A DNA stretch of 64,000 bases, from the NCBI GenBank assembly GCA_905234765.1, contig CAJOIF010000007.1, forward strand, positions 1 to 64,000. The letters run 5' to 3'. Source of the stretch: an uncultured Bacteroidales bacterium (lineage in GTDB: Bacteria; Bacteroidota; Bacteroidia; Bacteroidales; F082). The position numbers and the translations under genes were made by a program. Shown here piece after piece: positions 44,508 through 52,569 of the stretch. The number at the start of each line of letters is the position of its first letter. Position 1 is the stretch's first letter. The notes under the pieces were generated by a model. It was not told the DNA's origin, made no database searches, and saw nothing but the letters and a program-made list of their open reading frames with translations.

Positions 44508-44945
44508 TCAATCTTGTGAATCAATATCCATTAGTGCAATCTTCATGTCGGCTTGCGCCAGTGTTTCTTCTCCATGATTGACAACGGCTTTCACCAAAGT
44601 GATTTGGAACATCTCCTCAATAACTTCTATCGTTGTGACAATAACATCGCCGACTTTAGGAGTGTGGAAAACCTCATAGTTGCTGACCGATCCTATGACA
44701 CCGATTTTCACCGCTTCGTTCTTGTTCAGGTTGATGTAACCCATACGGGCAGCACATGTCTGGGCAATGTTTTCCATCAAGCCTTCGGCTGTTAGTTTGC
44801 CGTCTTTACAGAAAACATTGTCGGCACGGATTTCCAGCTGTGTCTTCGTCACCGTCATGTCGAAAGAAATCATCTTGTCGATCATCACAAAAGGCGGACG
44901 TTGTGGTATCAGTTCCCTTAATGATATGTCTTCAAAAGCCCTCAT
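44508..44945 (-). CDS. FabZ/FabA-like hotdog dehydratase
   Basis: 145 aa from the ATG at 44945, coupled (ATGA) to the acyltransferase gene. It has LIPQRPPFVMIDKM, typical of a hotdog dehydratase N-terminus, and AEGLMENIAQTCAARMGYINL as the long helix. Classic FabZ His is not obvious: the usual HFPG block is absent, so it is either an ApeP-like subunit or works with the partner dehydratase at 38449-38832. Confidence 0.72.
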   Translation of the reverse strand: MRAFEDISLRELIPQRPPFVMIDKMISFDMTVTKTQLEIRADNVFCKDGKLTAEGLMENIAQTCAARMGYINLNKNEAVKIGVIGSVSNYEVFHTPKVGDVIVTTIEVIEEMFQITLVKAVVNHGEETLAQADMKIALMDIDSQD

Positions 44946-45835
44946 TGCTCCCAAAAATCAAAATAGTTAAACCATTGGGTAGGATAGCGGCGCACGATGG
45001 CATCCAAACAACTTGCAAAACTCTGCGCCAGTTGTGCCATCTGTTCTCGCCTGCTGGCTTGTCGGTCGCACGCAATCTCTTTGACATAGGCGTGATATTT
45101 CTTCATACCCTCTTTCATCACGAAGACAGCCAACACAGGAACTTCTTTCTGCACGGCCATGGCAAAAGCACCTAAGGGGAAGTTGGCCTTGGCACCAAAG
45201 AACTGGCATTCAACACTTTTCTGTGAGCCGAAGATACGGTCTGCTGGCATGCTCACCATTTCTCCGTTATCCAAGGCTGCATTCAGCGCAAAAAGATGCG
45301 AAAGGTCTTCCTTCACTGGAATCATGCTCATGTTGTTTTGCGAGAGTATGCGTTGGCGGTTTTCCATCACCGTGGCTGTCTCGCCAGCAAATATCAAAGC
45401 GTTGAATTTCTTGCTTTTTGGCTTCAGCGAATAACCCGCAATCTCATAGTTGCCGACATGGCTGCTCAACAGGACGAATCCTTCTGGGTGGGTTTCCAAC
45501 TCATCCATCAGTTCTTGACCTTCCGTCCAAAAACGATACTTTTTGCCTGCATACACGCCGAAACGGTCCAAAATGATCTGGCCGAAACGGAAATGGTTGG
45601 CATATACTGACCAAAACGACTTCCAACGGCCATAGCCCATCCGCTCACGGAAGAAATGATACATCGCTTGATAACCCTTCTTGTTAAAAAGCATGTAGAA
45701 AGGCACCACCAAAGCCATCACGCCGTAAAGCAGCCACAAAGGCAGCACACGGAACATGGCGATGAGTGAGCGTTGCATCCAAGGCTGTCCGTCAGTCTTG
45801 CCCGACCATTCGTTATGTTGCAGGGTATCCGCCAT
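44942..45835 (-). CDS. LpxL/HtrB-type lipid acyltransferase
   Basis: 297 aa with a N-terminal hydrophobic stretch (RVLPLWLLYGVMALVVPFYM) and the HX4E catalytic motif in SSHVGNYEIA near residue 125. It is a member of the lipid A late acyltransferase family. In aryl-polyene clusters it is thought to attach the polyene acid to a lipid carrier or glycerol-type anchor. The order around it is ACP, acyltransferase, dehydratase, thioesterase, all with short gaps or overlaps. Confidence 0.85.
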   Translation of the reverse strand: MADTLQHNEWSGKTDGQPWMQRSLIAMFRVLPLWLLYGVMALVVPFYMLFNKKGYQAMYHFFRERMGYGRWKSFWSVYANHFRFGQIILDRFGVYAGKKYRFWTEGQELMDELETHPEGFVLLSSHVGNYEIAGYSLKPKSKKFNALIFAGETATVMENRQRILSQNNMSMIPVKEDLSHLFALNAALDNGEMVSMPADRIFGSQKSVECQFFGAKANFPLGAFAMAVQKEVPVLAVFVMKEGMKKYHAYVKEIACDRQASRREQMAQLAQSFASCLDAIVRRYPTQWFNYFDFWEQ

Positions 45836-45842
45836 TCAACGA

Positions 45843-46085
45843 TTAGGCAATCTTGGTCTCGATATAGTCACAGAACTGGCTGAAGGTCTTCACCTTGGCC
45901 ATGTCTTCCGTCTTGATCTTGAAGCCAAACTTCTTTTCGACGATGACCACGATGTCAACGAAATCGAGGCTGTCGATGCCGATGTCTTCCTTCAGACGGG
46001 CTTCAGGCTTTATCTTTTCTTCGTCAAGTTCAAGGTCGTCTACCAAAAACTCCTTGACTTTTGCTTCTATTTCTTGTCTGTCCAT
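45843..46085 (-). CDS. Acyl carrier protein
   Basis: 80 aa, starting at the ATG at 46085 (MDRQEIEAKVKEFL). The phosphopantetheine serine lies in GIDSLDFVDI near residue 42. Upstream of the start is a dispersed palindrome (46118-46139) rather than a gene. It pairs with the acyltransferase gene 7 nt downstream. Confidence 0.94.
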   Translation of the reverse strand: MDRQEIEAKVKEFLVDDLELDEEKIKPEARLKEDIGIDSLDFVDIVVIVEKKFGFKIKTEDMAKVKTFSQFCDYIETKIA

Positions 46086-46117
46086 GTATGTTGAATTGTT
46101 TATTGTTGAATTGTTGT

Positions 46118-46139
46118 GGGCGGACACATAGGTCCGCCC
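46118..46139. repeat. Dispersed palindrome, GGGCGGAC variant
   Basis: GGGCGGAC, loop ACATAG and GTCCGCCC form a perfect 8-bp stem. It separates the ACP gene from the methyltransferase gene and has compensated changes relative to the GGGCAGAC copies, so the stem is kept. Confidence 0.8.
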
Positions 46140-46145
46140 TTACAT

Positions 46146-47240
46146 TTATTTCTTGCAGACCATGATGCTGTGGCCTTGGCCGAGGCTGTCGTGGATCTTT
46201 TCCACTTGCAACCCTGCCTTTTCAACCAAGCGGGTCATGTCGTCGCTGTGGTACATCTTACTGTTGCCGTTGGCAATGGCGGTGAAATACAAACTCGTCA
46301 TCGTCAAGCAGAACGCTGCCGGCTCAAAGCGCTGGCGGTCCCATAGGGTTTCCATGATGTATAGACGGCTGTTGTCGTCCATAATCTTGGCGGCACGGCT
46401 AACGATGCTGACGATTTCGTCTTCACCGAAACAGTCGAGGAACTGGCTCATCCAGATGGCATCGTAGTGCTTGTTGGTCGGAAAAGGCTTTGTGGCATCC
46501 AAAAGGTTCATGCCGTAGCCGTCGATACGGTCGGCACCCGGCTTGTCGGCGGTGGCGCGACGCATCATTTCCAGCTGTTGCGGCAGGTCCACGATAGTCA
46601 CTTGCACATCCTTGTCGTATCCCACGCATTGCAAGGCCCAGCGGCCCGTGTTGCCACCTACGTCAAGTAAGGTTTTGGGCTTGTTGGCAAAAACGATTTC
46701 AAGTGCTTGTTGGAAGGAACTGTCGCTGTAGAAATGGTCGAAGCCGAACCAACTCTTCTGCACTTGTGGCGGTAGCTGTGACAGGCCTTCGTACACAGTA
46801 GGCCATGGACCGAAATGTTCCAAACCCACAGGACGGCCTTCTTTCAGGCTCTCCTCGAGATGGAACCAGCCTTCATAGTTCACGTCGTGGTTGAACTCCG
46901 TGTTCACGTCGGTGGCGCGGTCGGTGATAAAGCACCAACCTGTCTTGCTCAGCGTGTAGCGGTCAGTTTCGGGATCGATCAGCACTGTGCCGATGCACAG
47001 GCTTGCTTCCAGCATCACCTTGGCGGCATAGCCGCTGATGTTAGCTTGCTTGGCCACTTCAGCCTCGGTCATGCCTTTGTCGCTGTTGCGTAGCATCTCG
47101 AAGATGCCGAACTTTTTCATCAAGCGGCTCACTTGGAACACTATCGGTCCCCAAGCAATCCATTCCGCTTTGGCCTGTGCTTCACGGGCGGTCAGATGCT
47201 CTTTTGAGTACGCTTCTTTAAGTGTTGGATTAAGATACAT
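46146..47240 (-). CDS. SAM-dependent O-methyltransferase
   Basis: 364 aa. An N-terminal winged-helix dimerisation region (about 20-110) is followed by a class I Rossmann domain with LLDVGGNTGRWAL near residue 192 and IVDLPQQLEMM near 218; this is the small-molecule O-methyltransferase layout (acetylserotonin/caffeate type). Methylation of the aryl head group fits pigment chemistry. The substrate is inference. Confidence 0.85.
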   Translation of the reverse strand: MYLNPTLKEAYSKEHLTAREAQAKAEWIAWGPIVFQVSRLMKKFGIFEMLRNSDKGMTEAEVAKQANISGYAAKVMLEASLCIGTVLIDPETDRYTLSKTGWCFITDRATDVNTEFNHDVNYEGWFHLEESLKEGRPVGLEHFGPWPTVYEGLSQLPPQVQKSWFGFDHFYSDSSFQQALEIVFANKPKTLLDVGGNTGRWALQCVGYDKDVQVTIVDLPQQLEMMRRATADKPGADRIDGYGMNLLDATKPFPTNKHYDAIWMSQFLDCFGEDEIVSIVSRAAKIMDDNSRLYIMETLWDRQRFEPAAFCLTMTSLYFTAIANGNSKMYHSDDMTRLVEKAGLQVEKIHDSLGQGHSIMVCKK

Positions 47241-47245
47241 GGGAT

Positions 47246-47761
47246 TTATTTCTTTTTGGCTAATTCTTTACCAATGAAGCCGAAACATTTCGAAATGCGG
47301 TCGTTGGCTGAATAGTCGCAAAGACCTTCTTCCTCGTCAATTTCCACTTCACAAACGGTCTCGTTGGTGGCAATTTCAACGATAGAAATCATACCGCTGA
47401 CTTCGAATCTCATTTGTCCCCAACCGCAACCCATATCCATATGCTGGTCACAGTTGCCGACTTTCACGATGATGCGATATTTGGCATCGGTGGCAGTGTT
47501 GTCTATCTTCAAACCTTTGCTGTTTCTGTTGAAGTAATCGATGAACTCTGCCGTTGACAGGCTGTCACGCACGGCAAAGTCCTCGCCGCACCAAGCAATG
47601 TAGTTATCGTCTTCGTCAAAGGTGGCTTCGCTATAGTCGAACACAACCACGGCGGTGGCATCTTCTTTCATACAAGCGGCCGAACCAGATTTAACCTTTA
47701 CTTTCGCCATGGCTGAAATGCACAACAGCACCGCCAATGTCACTAACATAATTTTTTTCAT
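47246..47761 (-). CDS. Secreted protein of unknown function
   Basis: 171 aa with a signal peptide (ending ISAMAK). The mature part is compact, with several Cys (AACMKED, WCGEDF, GNCDQHMDMGCGWGQM) that may form disulfides in the periplasm. No family recognised. It lies in the pigment operon, 5 nt upstream of the methyltransferase gene and 18 nt after the ketosynthase stop. Confidence 0.6.
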   Translation of the reverse strand: MKKIMLVTLAVLLCISAMAKVKVKSGSAACMKEDATAVVVFDYSEATFDEDDNYIAWCGEDFAVRDSLSTAEFIDYFNRNSKGLKIDNTATDAKYRIIVKVGNCDQHMDMGCGWGQMRFEVSGMISIVEIATNETVCEVEIDEEEGLCDYSANDRISKCFGFIGKELAKKK

Positions 47762-47779
47762 GATGCAATAGTTTTTAAG

Positions 47780-49006
47780 TTAATATTTTTTGATTATCAA
47801 TGCGCTATTAGTGCCTCCAAAACCAAACGAATTGGAGAGTATGGTATTCAATTCCTTGTTGGTCGTCGTGTTGACAATATTCAGACCCTCTGAATACTCG
47901 TCGGGATTCTCGAAGTTGATGTTCGGAGCGATGAAGCCACCTTGCATCATGAGGATGCTGTAGACAATTTCGCTGGCACCCGCCATCCAACATTCGTGAC
48001 CCGTCATGGATTTGGTAGAGGAGATAGGCGTCTGTGTCGGACCGAAGAGTCGTTTCAAGGCCAAAGCCTCAAACATGTCGCCCTGTGGCGTTGAGGTGGC
48101 ATGGGCGTTGACATAGTCAATGTCTTCTGCCTTCACATTGGCTTCATTCATGGCACGGCTCATAGCACGATAGCAACCGTCCTCACTAGGTTGTGAGATA
48201 TGGCTTTCGCCATTTGATGAGAAACCATAACCACAGACTTCTGCCAAAATGGTGGCGCCGCGAGCAATGGCATGGTCATAGTCCTCAAGCACCAAGGCCG
48301 CTGCACCGCCGCTTGGCACGAGGCCGTCACGGTCACGGTCGAAGGGACGAGAGGCTTTGGTGGGTTCATCAATGCGTGTTGAAAAGGCGCTGATGCCATC
48401 GAAGCTGCCCATGGAGAGGTAATTGGTCTCCTGGGCACCGCCACAAAGCACCATGTCCTGCAAGCCATTGCGGATGAGCAATGCACCCAAGCCGATGGAA
48501 TGAGAGCCACTGGCACATGCTGCGCTGATGGTAAGGTTGATGCCTTTCAGGTGGAAGATGGTGGAGAGGTTCATCGTCACGGTGGAGTTCATCGACTGGA
48601 AAATGGCAGATGACCCAACGAGTGTGGTGTCTTTTTTCTCCAAGATAGTCTCGTGTGAATCTATGGTCGCCTTGGCCGACGAGTCGTTGCCAAACAGCAC
48701 TCCCACTTCGTTTTCAAGCAGATATGTATCGTCGACACCCGCCTGTTTGAAGGCTTCGAGCGTGGCCATATAGGCATATTCGCCTTCTTCAGCCAGATAC
48801 ATGCGAAGCTTACGGTCCAGAAGGCCCTTCAGTTGCGGTTTTTCAACAATACCTGTCAATGGAGAACGATAACCGTATTCGGTACGTTGCGGATCCACGC
48901 CAATACCTGAACGGCCCTCACTCAATGAAACTGTAACTTCTTCCTTATTCTTTCCGAGGCAGGACCAGATGCCCATGCCAGTGATGACGACTCTTCTATG
49001 ATTCAT
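47780..49006 (-). CDS. Beta-ketoacyl-ACP synthase (FabF/FabB-like)
   Basis: 408 aa. Catalytic C164 (SAACASG), H302 (NAHATST) and H337 (TGHECW) are present, so it is active in principle. It starts VVITGMGIWSCLGKN and ends FGFGGTNSALIIKKY, both canonical. As the first ketosynthase of the cluster after the reductase gene, it probably does the first extension or the main elongation. The gap to the reductase gene is filled by a dispersed repeat. Confidence 0.92.
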   Translation of the reverse strand: MNHRRVVITGMGIWSCLGKNKEEVTVSLSEGRSGIGVDPQRTEYGYRSPLTGIVEKPQLKGLLDRKLRMYLAEEGEYAYMATLEAFKQAGVDDTYLLENEVGVLFGNDSSAKATIDSHETILEKKDTTLVGSSAIFQSMNSTVTMNLSTIFHLKGINLTISAACASGSHSIGLGALLIRNGLQDMVLCGGAQETNYLSMGSFDGISAFSTRIDEPTKASRPFDRDRDGLVPSGGAAALVLEDYDHAIARGATILAEVCGYGFSSNGESHISQPSEDGCYRAMSRAMNEANVKAEDIDYVNAHATSTPQGDMFEALALKRLFGPTQTPISSTKSMTGHECWMAGASEIVYSILMMQGGFIAPNINFENPDEYSEGLNIVNTTTNKELNTILSNSFGFGGTNSALIIKKY

Positions 49007-49026
49007 TTTCTGATTTTCTTTTTAAT

Positions 49027-49079
49027 GTCGGCCCTTCGACAGGCTCAGGAACCTAGGTCGTTGAGCTTGTCGAAACGCT
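49027..49079. repeat. Dispersed repeat, two-arm copy
   Basis: CCCTTCGACAGGCTCAGGAA and TTGAGCTTGTCGAAACG are the same two arms as the linker copy at 40854-40914, here between two genes. Confidence 0.85.
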
Positions 49080-49085
49080 GGTTTA

Positions 49086-49814
49086 TTACGTATAAAGCCC
49101 TCCGTTGATGGAGATAACTTGTCCTGTGATGTATGCTGACTCATCTGAAGCGAGGAAACTTGTCAGCGCAGCCACTTCCTCGGGCTTGCCGAAACGTCCT
49201 AGCGGGATCATTTTCTTCAGCTCGGCTTCATCAAGGTCCTTGGTCATGTCGGAAGCAATGAAACCTGGTGCGATGGCATTGACGGTCACCTTACGGGCGG
49301 CCACTTCTTGTGCCAAGGCTTTGGTAGCACCGATAAGGGCTGCTTTAGCGGCAGAGTAGTTGGTTTGACCCGGAAGACCTTTCAGACCTGACAACGAAGC
49401 CATGTTGATGATACGGCCGTTGCGGTGCGTCATCATGTCCTTCAGTAAACAGCGTGTGATATAGAAGAAGCCATTCAAGGTGGTGTCCAACACCCGGCTC
49501 CACTGGTCTTCTTGCATGAATATCATGAGGTTGTCCTGACGGATGCCTGCGTTGTTGACCAAGACAGAGATATAGTCATCGGGGTGTGCCTCCGACCATG
49601 ACGTCAAGGCTTTTTCGATGGCTTGTGGATCGGCAACGTTGAAAGGCAACAACTCGCCCGTGCCACCAGCTTCTTGGATTTGTTTCAATGTACCTTCAGC
49701 GGCCTCCTTATTGGATTGGTAGTTGATGATGACGGCAAAACCATCCTTCGCCAGGCGTATGGCGATGGCTTTACCCAAACCGCGAGAGGCGCCCGTGATG
49801 AGTGCGTATTTCAT
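49086..49814 (-). CDS. 3-oxoacyl-ACP reductase (FabG-like)
   Basis: 242-aa short-chain dehydrogenase. It has the TGASRGLG cofactor loop, the NNAG motif, the catalytic Ser (NMASLSG) and the YSAAK motif, and ends GQVISINGGLYT like FabG. It reduces the ketoacyl intermediate with NAD(P)H. Its ATG abuts the lyase stop codon directly (TAA then ATG), so it is coupled to the first gene of the cluster. Confidence 0.94.
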   Translation of the reverse strand: MKYALITGASRGLGKAIAIRLAKDGFAVIINYQSNKEAAEGTLKQIQEAGGTGELLPFNVADPQAIEKALTSWSEAHPDDYISVLVNNAGIRQDNLMIFMQEDQWSRVLDTTLNGFFYITRCLLKDMMTHRNGRIINMASLSGLKGLPGQTNYSAAKAALIGATKALAQEVAARKVTVNAIAPGFIASDMTKDLDEAELKKMIPLGRFGKPEEVAALTSFLASDESAYITGQVISINGGLYT

Positions 49815-51353
49815 TTACTTCAGTTTCAATGGGTTGTTTTTCAGGTAGTCTTCAACGGCAGCGATTTCCTTGTAGAAAGGCGTGTCTTCGATAAAGAGCG
49901 GAATAATCTCACGCACTTTGTCGTACATCTTGCGAGAAGTAGGACTCAGCTTGTCAGCAATCTTTAGGCAGTCTGTCGCCTGTGCCAAAGCAATGTATTG
50001 GATGGCCATCACTTGGAAGCAGTTCTCAACCACCTGTTTGCAGAGCAAGGCGCTGTTGGTGCCCATGCTGACGATGTCTTGGTTGTCGTTGTTGTTCGGA
50101 ATGCTATGCACGTAGTTGGGCATGGCCAGGGTTTGGCATTCGGCGGTCGTCGAAGTAGCCGTGAACTGGCAGGCTTGCATGCCGTAGTTCAAACCCAGCG
50201 TTCCGAGGTTGAGGAAAGGCGGCAGGATGCCGTTGATACGGTCGTGGAAGAGGTAATTCAATTGTCTTTCTGCCGTCATGCAGAGGCGTACAAGGGCAAT
50301 CTTTACCTTGTCTTCTTCCAGCGAAATATAGTCGCCATGGAAGTTGCCACCATGATAGACATATTCTGTCTCGGGGTCGACAATGGGGTTGTCGCAGGCC
50401 GAGTTGAGTTCGTCTTCAAGAATCTGGCGGGTATATTTCAACGTGTCGTAGATGGGACCCAAGATTTGCGGCGTGCAACGCAGCGAATAGTAGGCCTGCA
50501 CCTTATGCTCAAACACTTTCACGTCGGAGTGACCATAGTCATAGAGTTCGTGGGCGCGCTTCTTCAGGCATTGCGAGCCTTCGGAGAGCTCACGCAAACG
50601 ACGGGCAATTTCTTGCTGTCCCTCATGACGGCGGCAGTTGTTCTCGCCTTCCGACATGTAGTCATCAAATGAAGAAGCGATCTCGTTCATCCAAACGGCG
50701 GCCAGAGTTGCCCAGTCAAGCAGGGTCTCGGCATGGAACTGGTTGATGACGCTGATGCCGGTCATCACAGAGGTGCCATTGGTGATGGAAAGACCTTCGC
50801 GGATGTGCATCTTAAGGGGCTCTATGTCGTTCTCTTTCAAGACCTCGGAAGTAGGTCTCCACTGGCCTTTGTAGTGCACTTCACCTTCGCCTATAAGGCA
50901 GAGGGCGATGTGGGCCAATTGTACCAAGTCGCCGCTGGCACCCACGCTGCCGTGCTTGGGGATGAAAGGATAGATCTCATGGTTGATGAACTCCACAAGA
51001 ATCTTCACCACATCGGTGTGCACGCCCGAATGGCATTGCAACACTGTACCGAGACGGGCAATCATGGCCGACTTCACATAAATATCGTCCAAAGGCTCGC
51101 CGGCACCAGTGGAATGGCTGCGGATGATATTATATTGTAAATCATTAAGATACTTATCATCGACACGCCATTGCGCCATGGGACCAAAACCTGTGTTGAT
51201 GCCATAGATGACCTTCTCGGCAGAAAATTTCTCCAAGAAACGGTAGCAAGCCTCAACACGGTCCATCCATGCTGAAGAAACCTGTATGTTTTCGCCAGAA
51301 TAAAGTACCCTTTCGACTTCTTCAAGTGTGATTCTGTCATTAAGTGTAATCAT
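49815..51353 (-). CDS. Tyrosine ammonia lyase (MIO-dependent aromatic ammonia lyase)
   Basis: 512 aa from the ATG at 51353. The MIO prosthetic group forms from A139-S140-G141 in GSVGASGDLVQL. The catalytic Tyr is Y50 (YGINTGFGP). I recall many identical segments in the characterised Flavobacterium johnsoniae TAL, including NTGFGPMAQ, YHGGNFHGDYISLE and VHSIPNNNDNQDIVSMGTNS; the LQYNIIRSHSTG substrate-specificity region also agrees. It would turn tyrosine into 4-hydroxycinnamate, the aryl starter of flexirubin-type pigments. First gene of the cluster. Histidine ammonia lyase is the alternative but lacks this resemblance. Confidence 0.9.
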   Translation of the reverse strand: MITLNDRITLEEVERVLYSGENIQVSSAWMDRVEACYRFLEKFSAEKVIYGINTGFGPMAQWRVDDKYLNDLQYNIIRSHSTGAGEPLDDIYVKSAMIARLGTVLQCHSGVHTDVVKILVEFINHEIYPFIPKHGSVGASGDLVQLAHIALCLIGEGEVHYKGQWRPTSEVLKENDIEPLKMHIREGLSITNGTSVMTGISVINQFHAETLLDWATLAAVWMNEIASSFDDYMSEGENNCRRHEGQQEIARRLRELSEGSQCLKKRAHELYDYGHSDVKVFEHKVQAYYSLRCTPQILGPIYDTLKYTRQILEDELNSACDNPIVDPETEYVYHGGNFHGDYISLEEDKVKIALVRLCMTAERQLNYLFHDRINGILPPFLNLGTLGLNYGMQACQFTATSTTAECQTLAMPNYVHSIPNNNDNQDIVSMGTNSALLCKQVVENCFQVMAIQYIALAQATDCLKIADKLSPTSRKMYDKVREIIPLFIEDTPFYKEIAAVEDYLKNNPLKLK

Positions 51354-51384
51354 AAGCAAACTTACTCCATATTATAATAGGGTG

Positions 51385-51392
51385 CAAAAATA
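51385..51392 (-). promoter_or_regulatory. Candidate -7 box of the pigment cluster
   Basis: Minus-strand TATTTTTG, 31 nt before the lyase ATG. No consensus -33 box is at the usual distance, consistent with activator-dependent expression; direct repeats lie just upstream (51425-51477). Confidence 0.5.
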
Positions 51393-51424
51393 GTAATTTT
51401 TTTTAATGCAGAACTATTTTTTTT

Positions 51425-51477
51425 CTAAATGAGACCTTTATTTTCCTAAATGAGACTATTCTTTTTCTAAAGAAGAG
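51425..51477. promoter_or_regulatory. Three direct repeats at 21-bp period (putative operators)
   Basis: CTAAATGAGAC at 51425-51435 and again at 51446-51456, and CTAAAGAAGAG at 51467-51477, start exactly 21 bp apart (two helical turns), each preceded by a T-rich tract. They sit between the pigment cluster promoter and the divergent lipid-kinase gene. No regulator gene was found beside them. Confidence 0.6.
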
Positions 51478-51480
51478 TTC

Positions 51481-51515
51481 TTTGGGGTTGACTAATCATT
51501 TTTTTCCTATCTTTG
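51481..51515 (+). promoter_or_regulatory. Promoter of the lipid-kinase gene
   Basis: TATCTTTG (51508-51515) fits the -7 consensus, 23 nt before the ATG. TTTG at 51481-51484 is 23 nt upstream, somewhat long; GTTG at 51487-51490 (17 nt) is an alternative -33. Confidence 0.55.
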
Positions 51516-51538
51516 ACCCCCGAAACAAATTTTGTTTT

Positions 51539-52546
51539 ATGACTGAAGAAAACAGCAAATGGTTGGTCGTTGTCAACCCGAAAGCCTCTGTTGGAAAATC
51601 CGAAAAGGACTGGCCTTTGATAAAGCAAATCCTTATCAATGAAGGCATTGAGTTTGATGACGTGCTGACAGAATATCCCCGCCACGCCATTGAAATCGTC
51701 AGAGATGCCATCGTCGAAAAAGGCTACCGTAAATTCATTTCGGTAGGCGGCGACGGCACCAACAACGAAGTCATTAACGGCATCTTCACACAAGACGTGG
51801 TGCCCACCACCGAGATCACCATGGCGGCACTTCCTATCGGAACTGGCAACGACTGGCGTCGCACTTTCGATATCCCGTTGGAATATAAAGAAGTCGTGAA
51901 AATTATCAAGGCGGGACATACTTTTGCACACGATATCGGAAAGCTGACTTATTATAATGATGGCGACCCGAAAGTACGGTATTTCCTCAATGCCGCCGGT
52001 ACGGGTTTGGACGAAATGGTGTGCAACACCACCAACATCATGAAGCAGAACGGCAAAGGAGGCACCATCCGATATCTCATAAGTGTGGTGAAATGCCTGT
52101 TGAAATATAAGGTCACACATGTCCAAATCACTATTGACGACGAACTGGTCTTTGACGACAATATTCTGAGCCTGTCTGTCGGCAACTGTCGTTTCAACGG
52201 CGGCGGCATGATGATGATGCCCAACGCTATCCCTGACGATGGTCTTTTCGATATCACGGTCATCAAGAAAGTGTCCATCTTCAAGTTCGCAGCAAATGTC
52301 AAAAACATCTATGACGGTTCTTTCGTCAACAAGCTAAAGGAAGTACAGACTTTCAGAGGCAAAAAAATCAGAATCGTCTCTATTCCACCCCATTCCTTGA
52401 TGGTAGAGACAGAAGGCGAAAACCTCAATAATTCACCTTTCGATTTTGAGATTTTGAATAAGGCTGTCAATATGGTCATTCCCAAGGAACCCATGCAAAA
52501 AACACAGAAAAAGAAAAGCCGTTTCAAGAAAAAAGCAAAAAAATAA
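51539..52546 (+). CDS. Diacylglycerol kinase-family lipid kinase
   Basis: 335 aa from the ATG at 51539. The DGK catalytic core is clear: VVVNPKASVGKSEKDWP, then GGDGTNNEVING (phosphate-binding loop), then IGTGNDWRRTFDIP. A basic Lys-rich tail (KKKSRFKKKAKK) may bind membranes. It probably phosphorylates diacylglycerol or a related lipid. It is divergent from the pigment cluster and followed 23 nt later by pgk. Confidence 0.88.
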   Translation: MTEENSKWLVVVNPKASVGKSEKDWPLIKQILINEGIEFDDVLTEYPRHAIEIVRDAIVEKGYRKFISVGGDGTNNEVINGIFTQDVVPTTEITMAALPIGTGNDWRRTFDIPLEYKEVVKIIKAGHTFAHDIGKLTYYNDGDPKVRYFLNAAGTGLDEMVCNTTNIMKQNGKGGTIRYLISVVKCLLKYKVTHVQITIDDELVFDDNILSLSVGNCRFNGGGMMMMPNAIPDDGLFDITVIKKVSIFKFAANVKNIYDGSFVNKLKEVQTFRGKKIRIVSIPPHSLMVETEGENLNNSPFDFEILNKAVNMVIPKEPMQKTQKKKSRFKKKAKK

Positions 52547-52569
52547 TCATCTCATAAAAAACAAATACC

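Noticed and set aside
51425..51477. Direct repeats as a small CRISPR array
   Set aside because: The repeats are only 11 bp with 10-bp spacing; too short for CRISPR.
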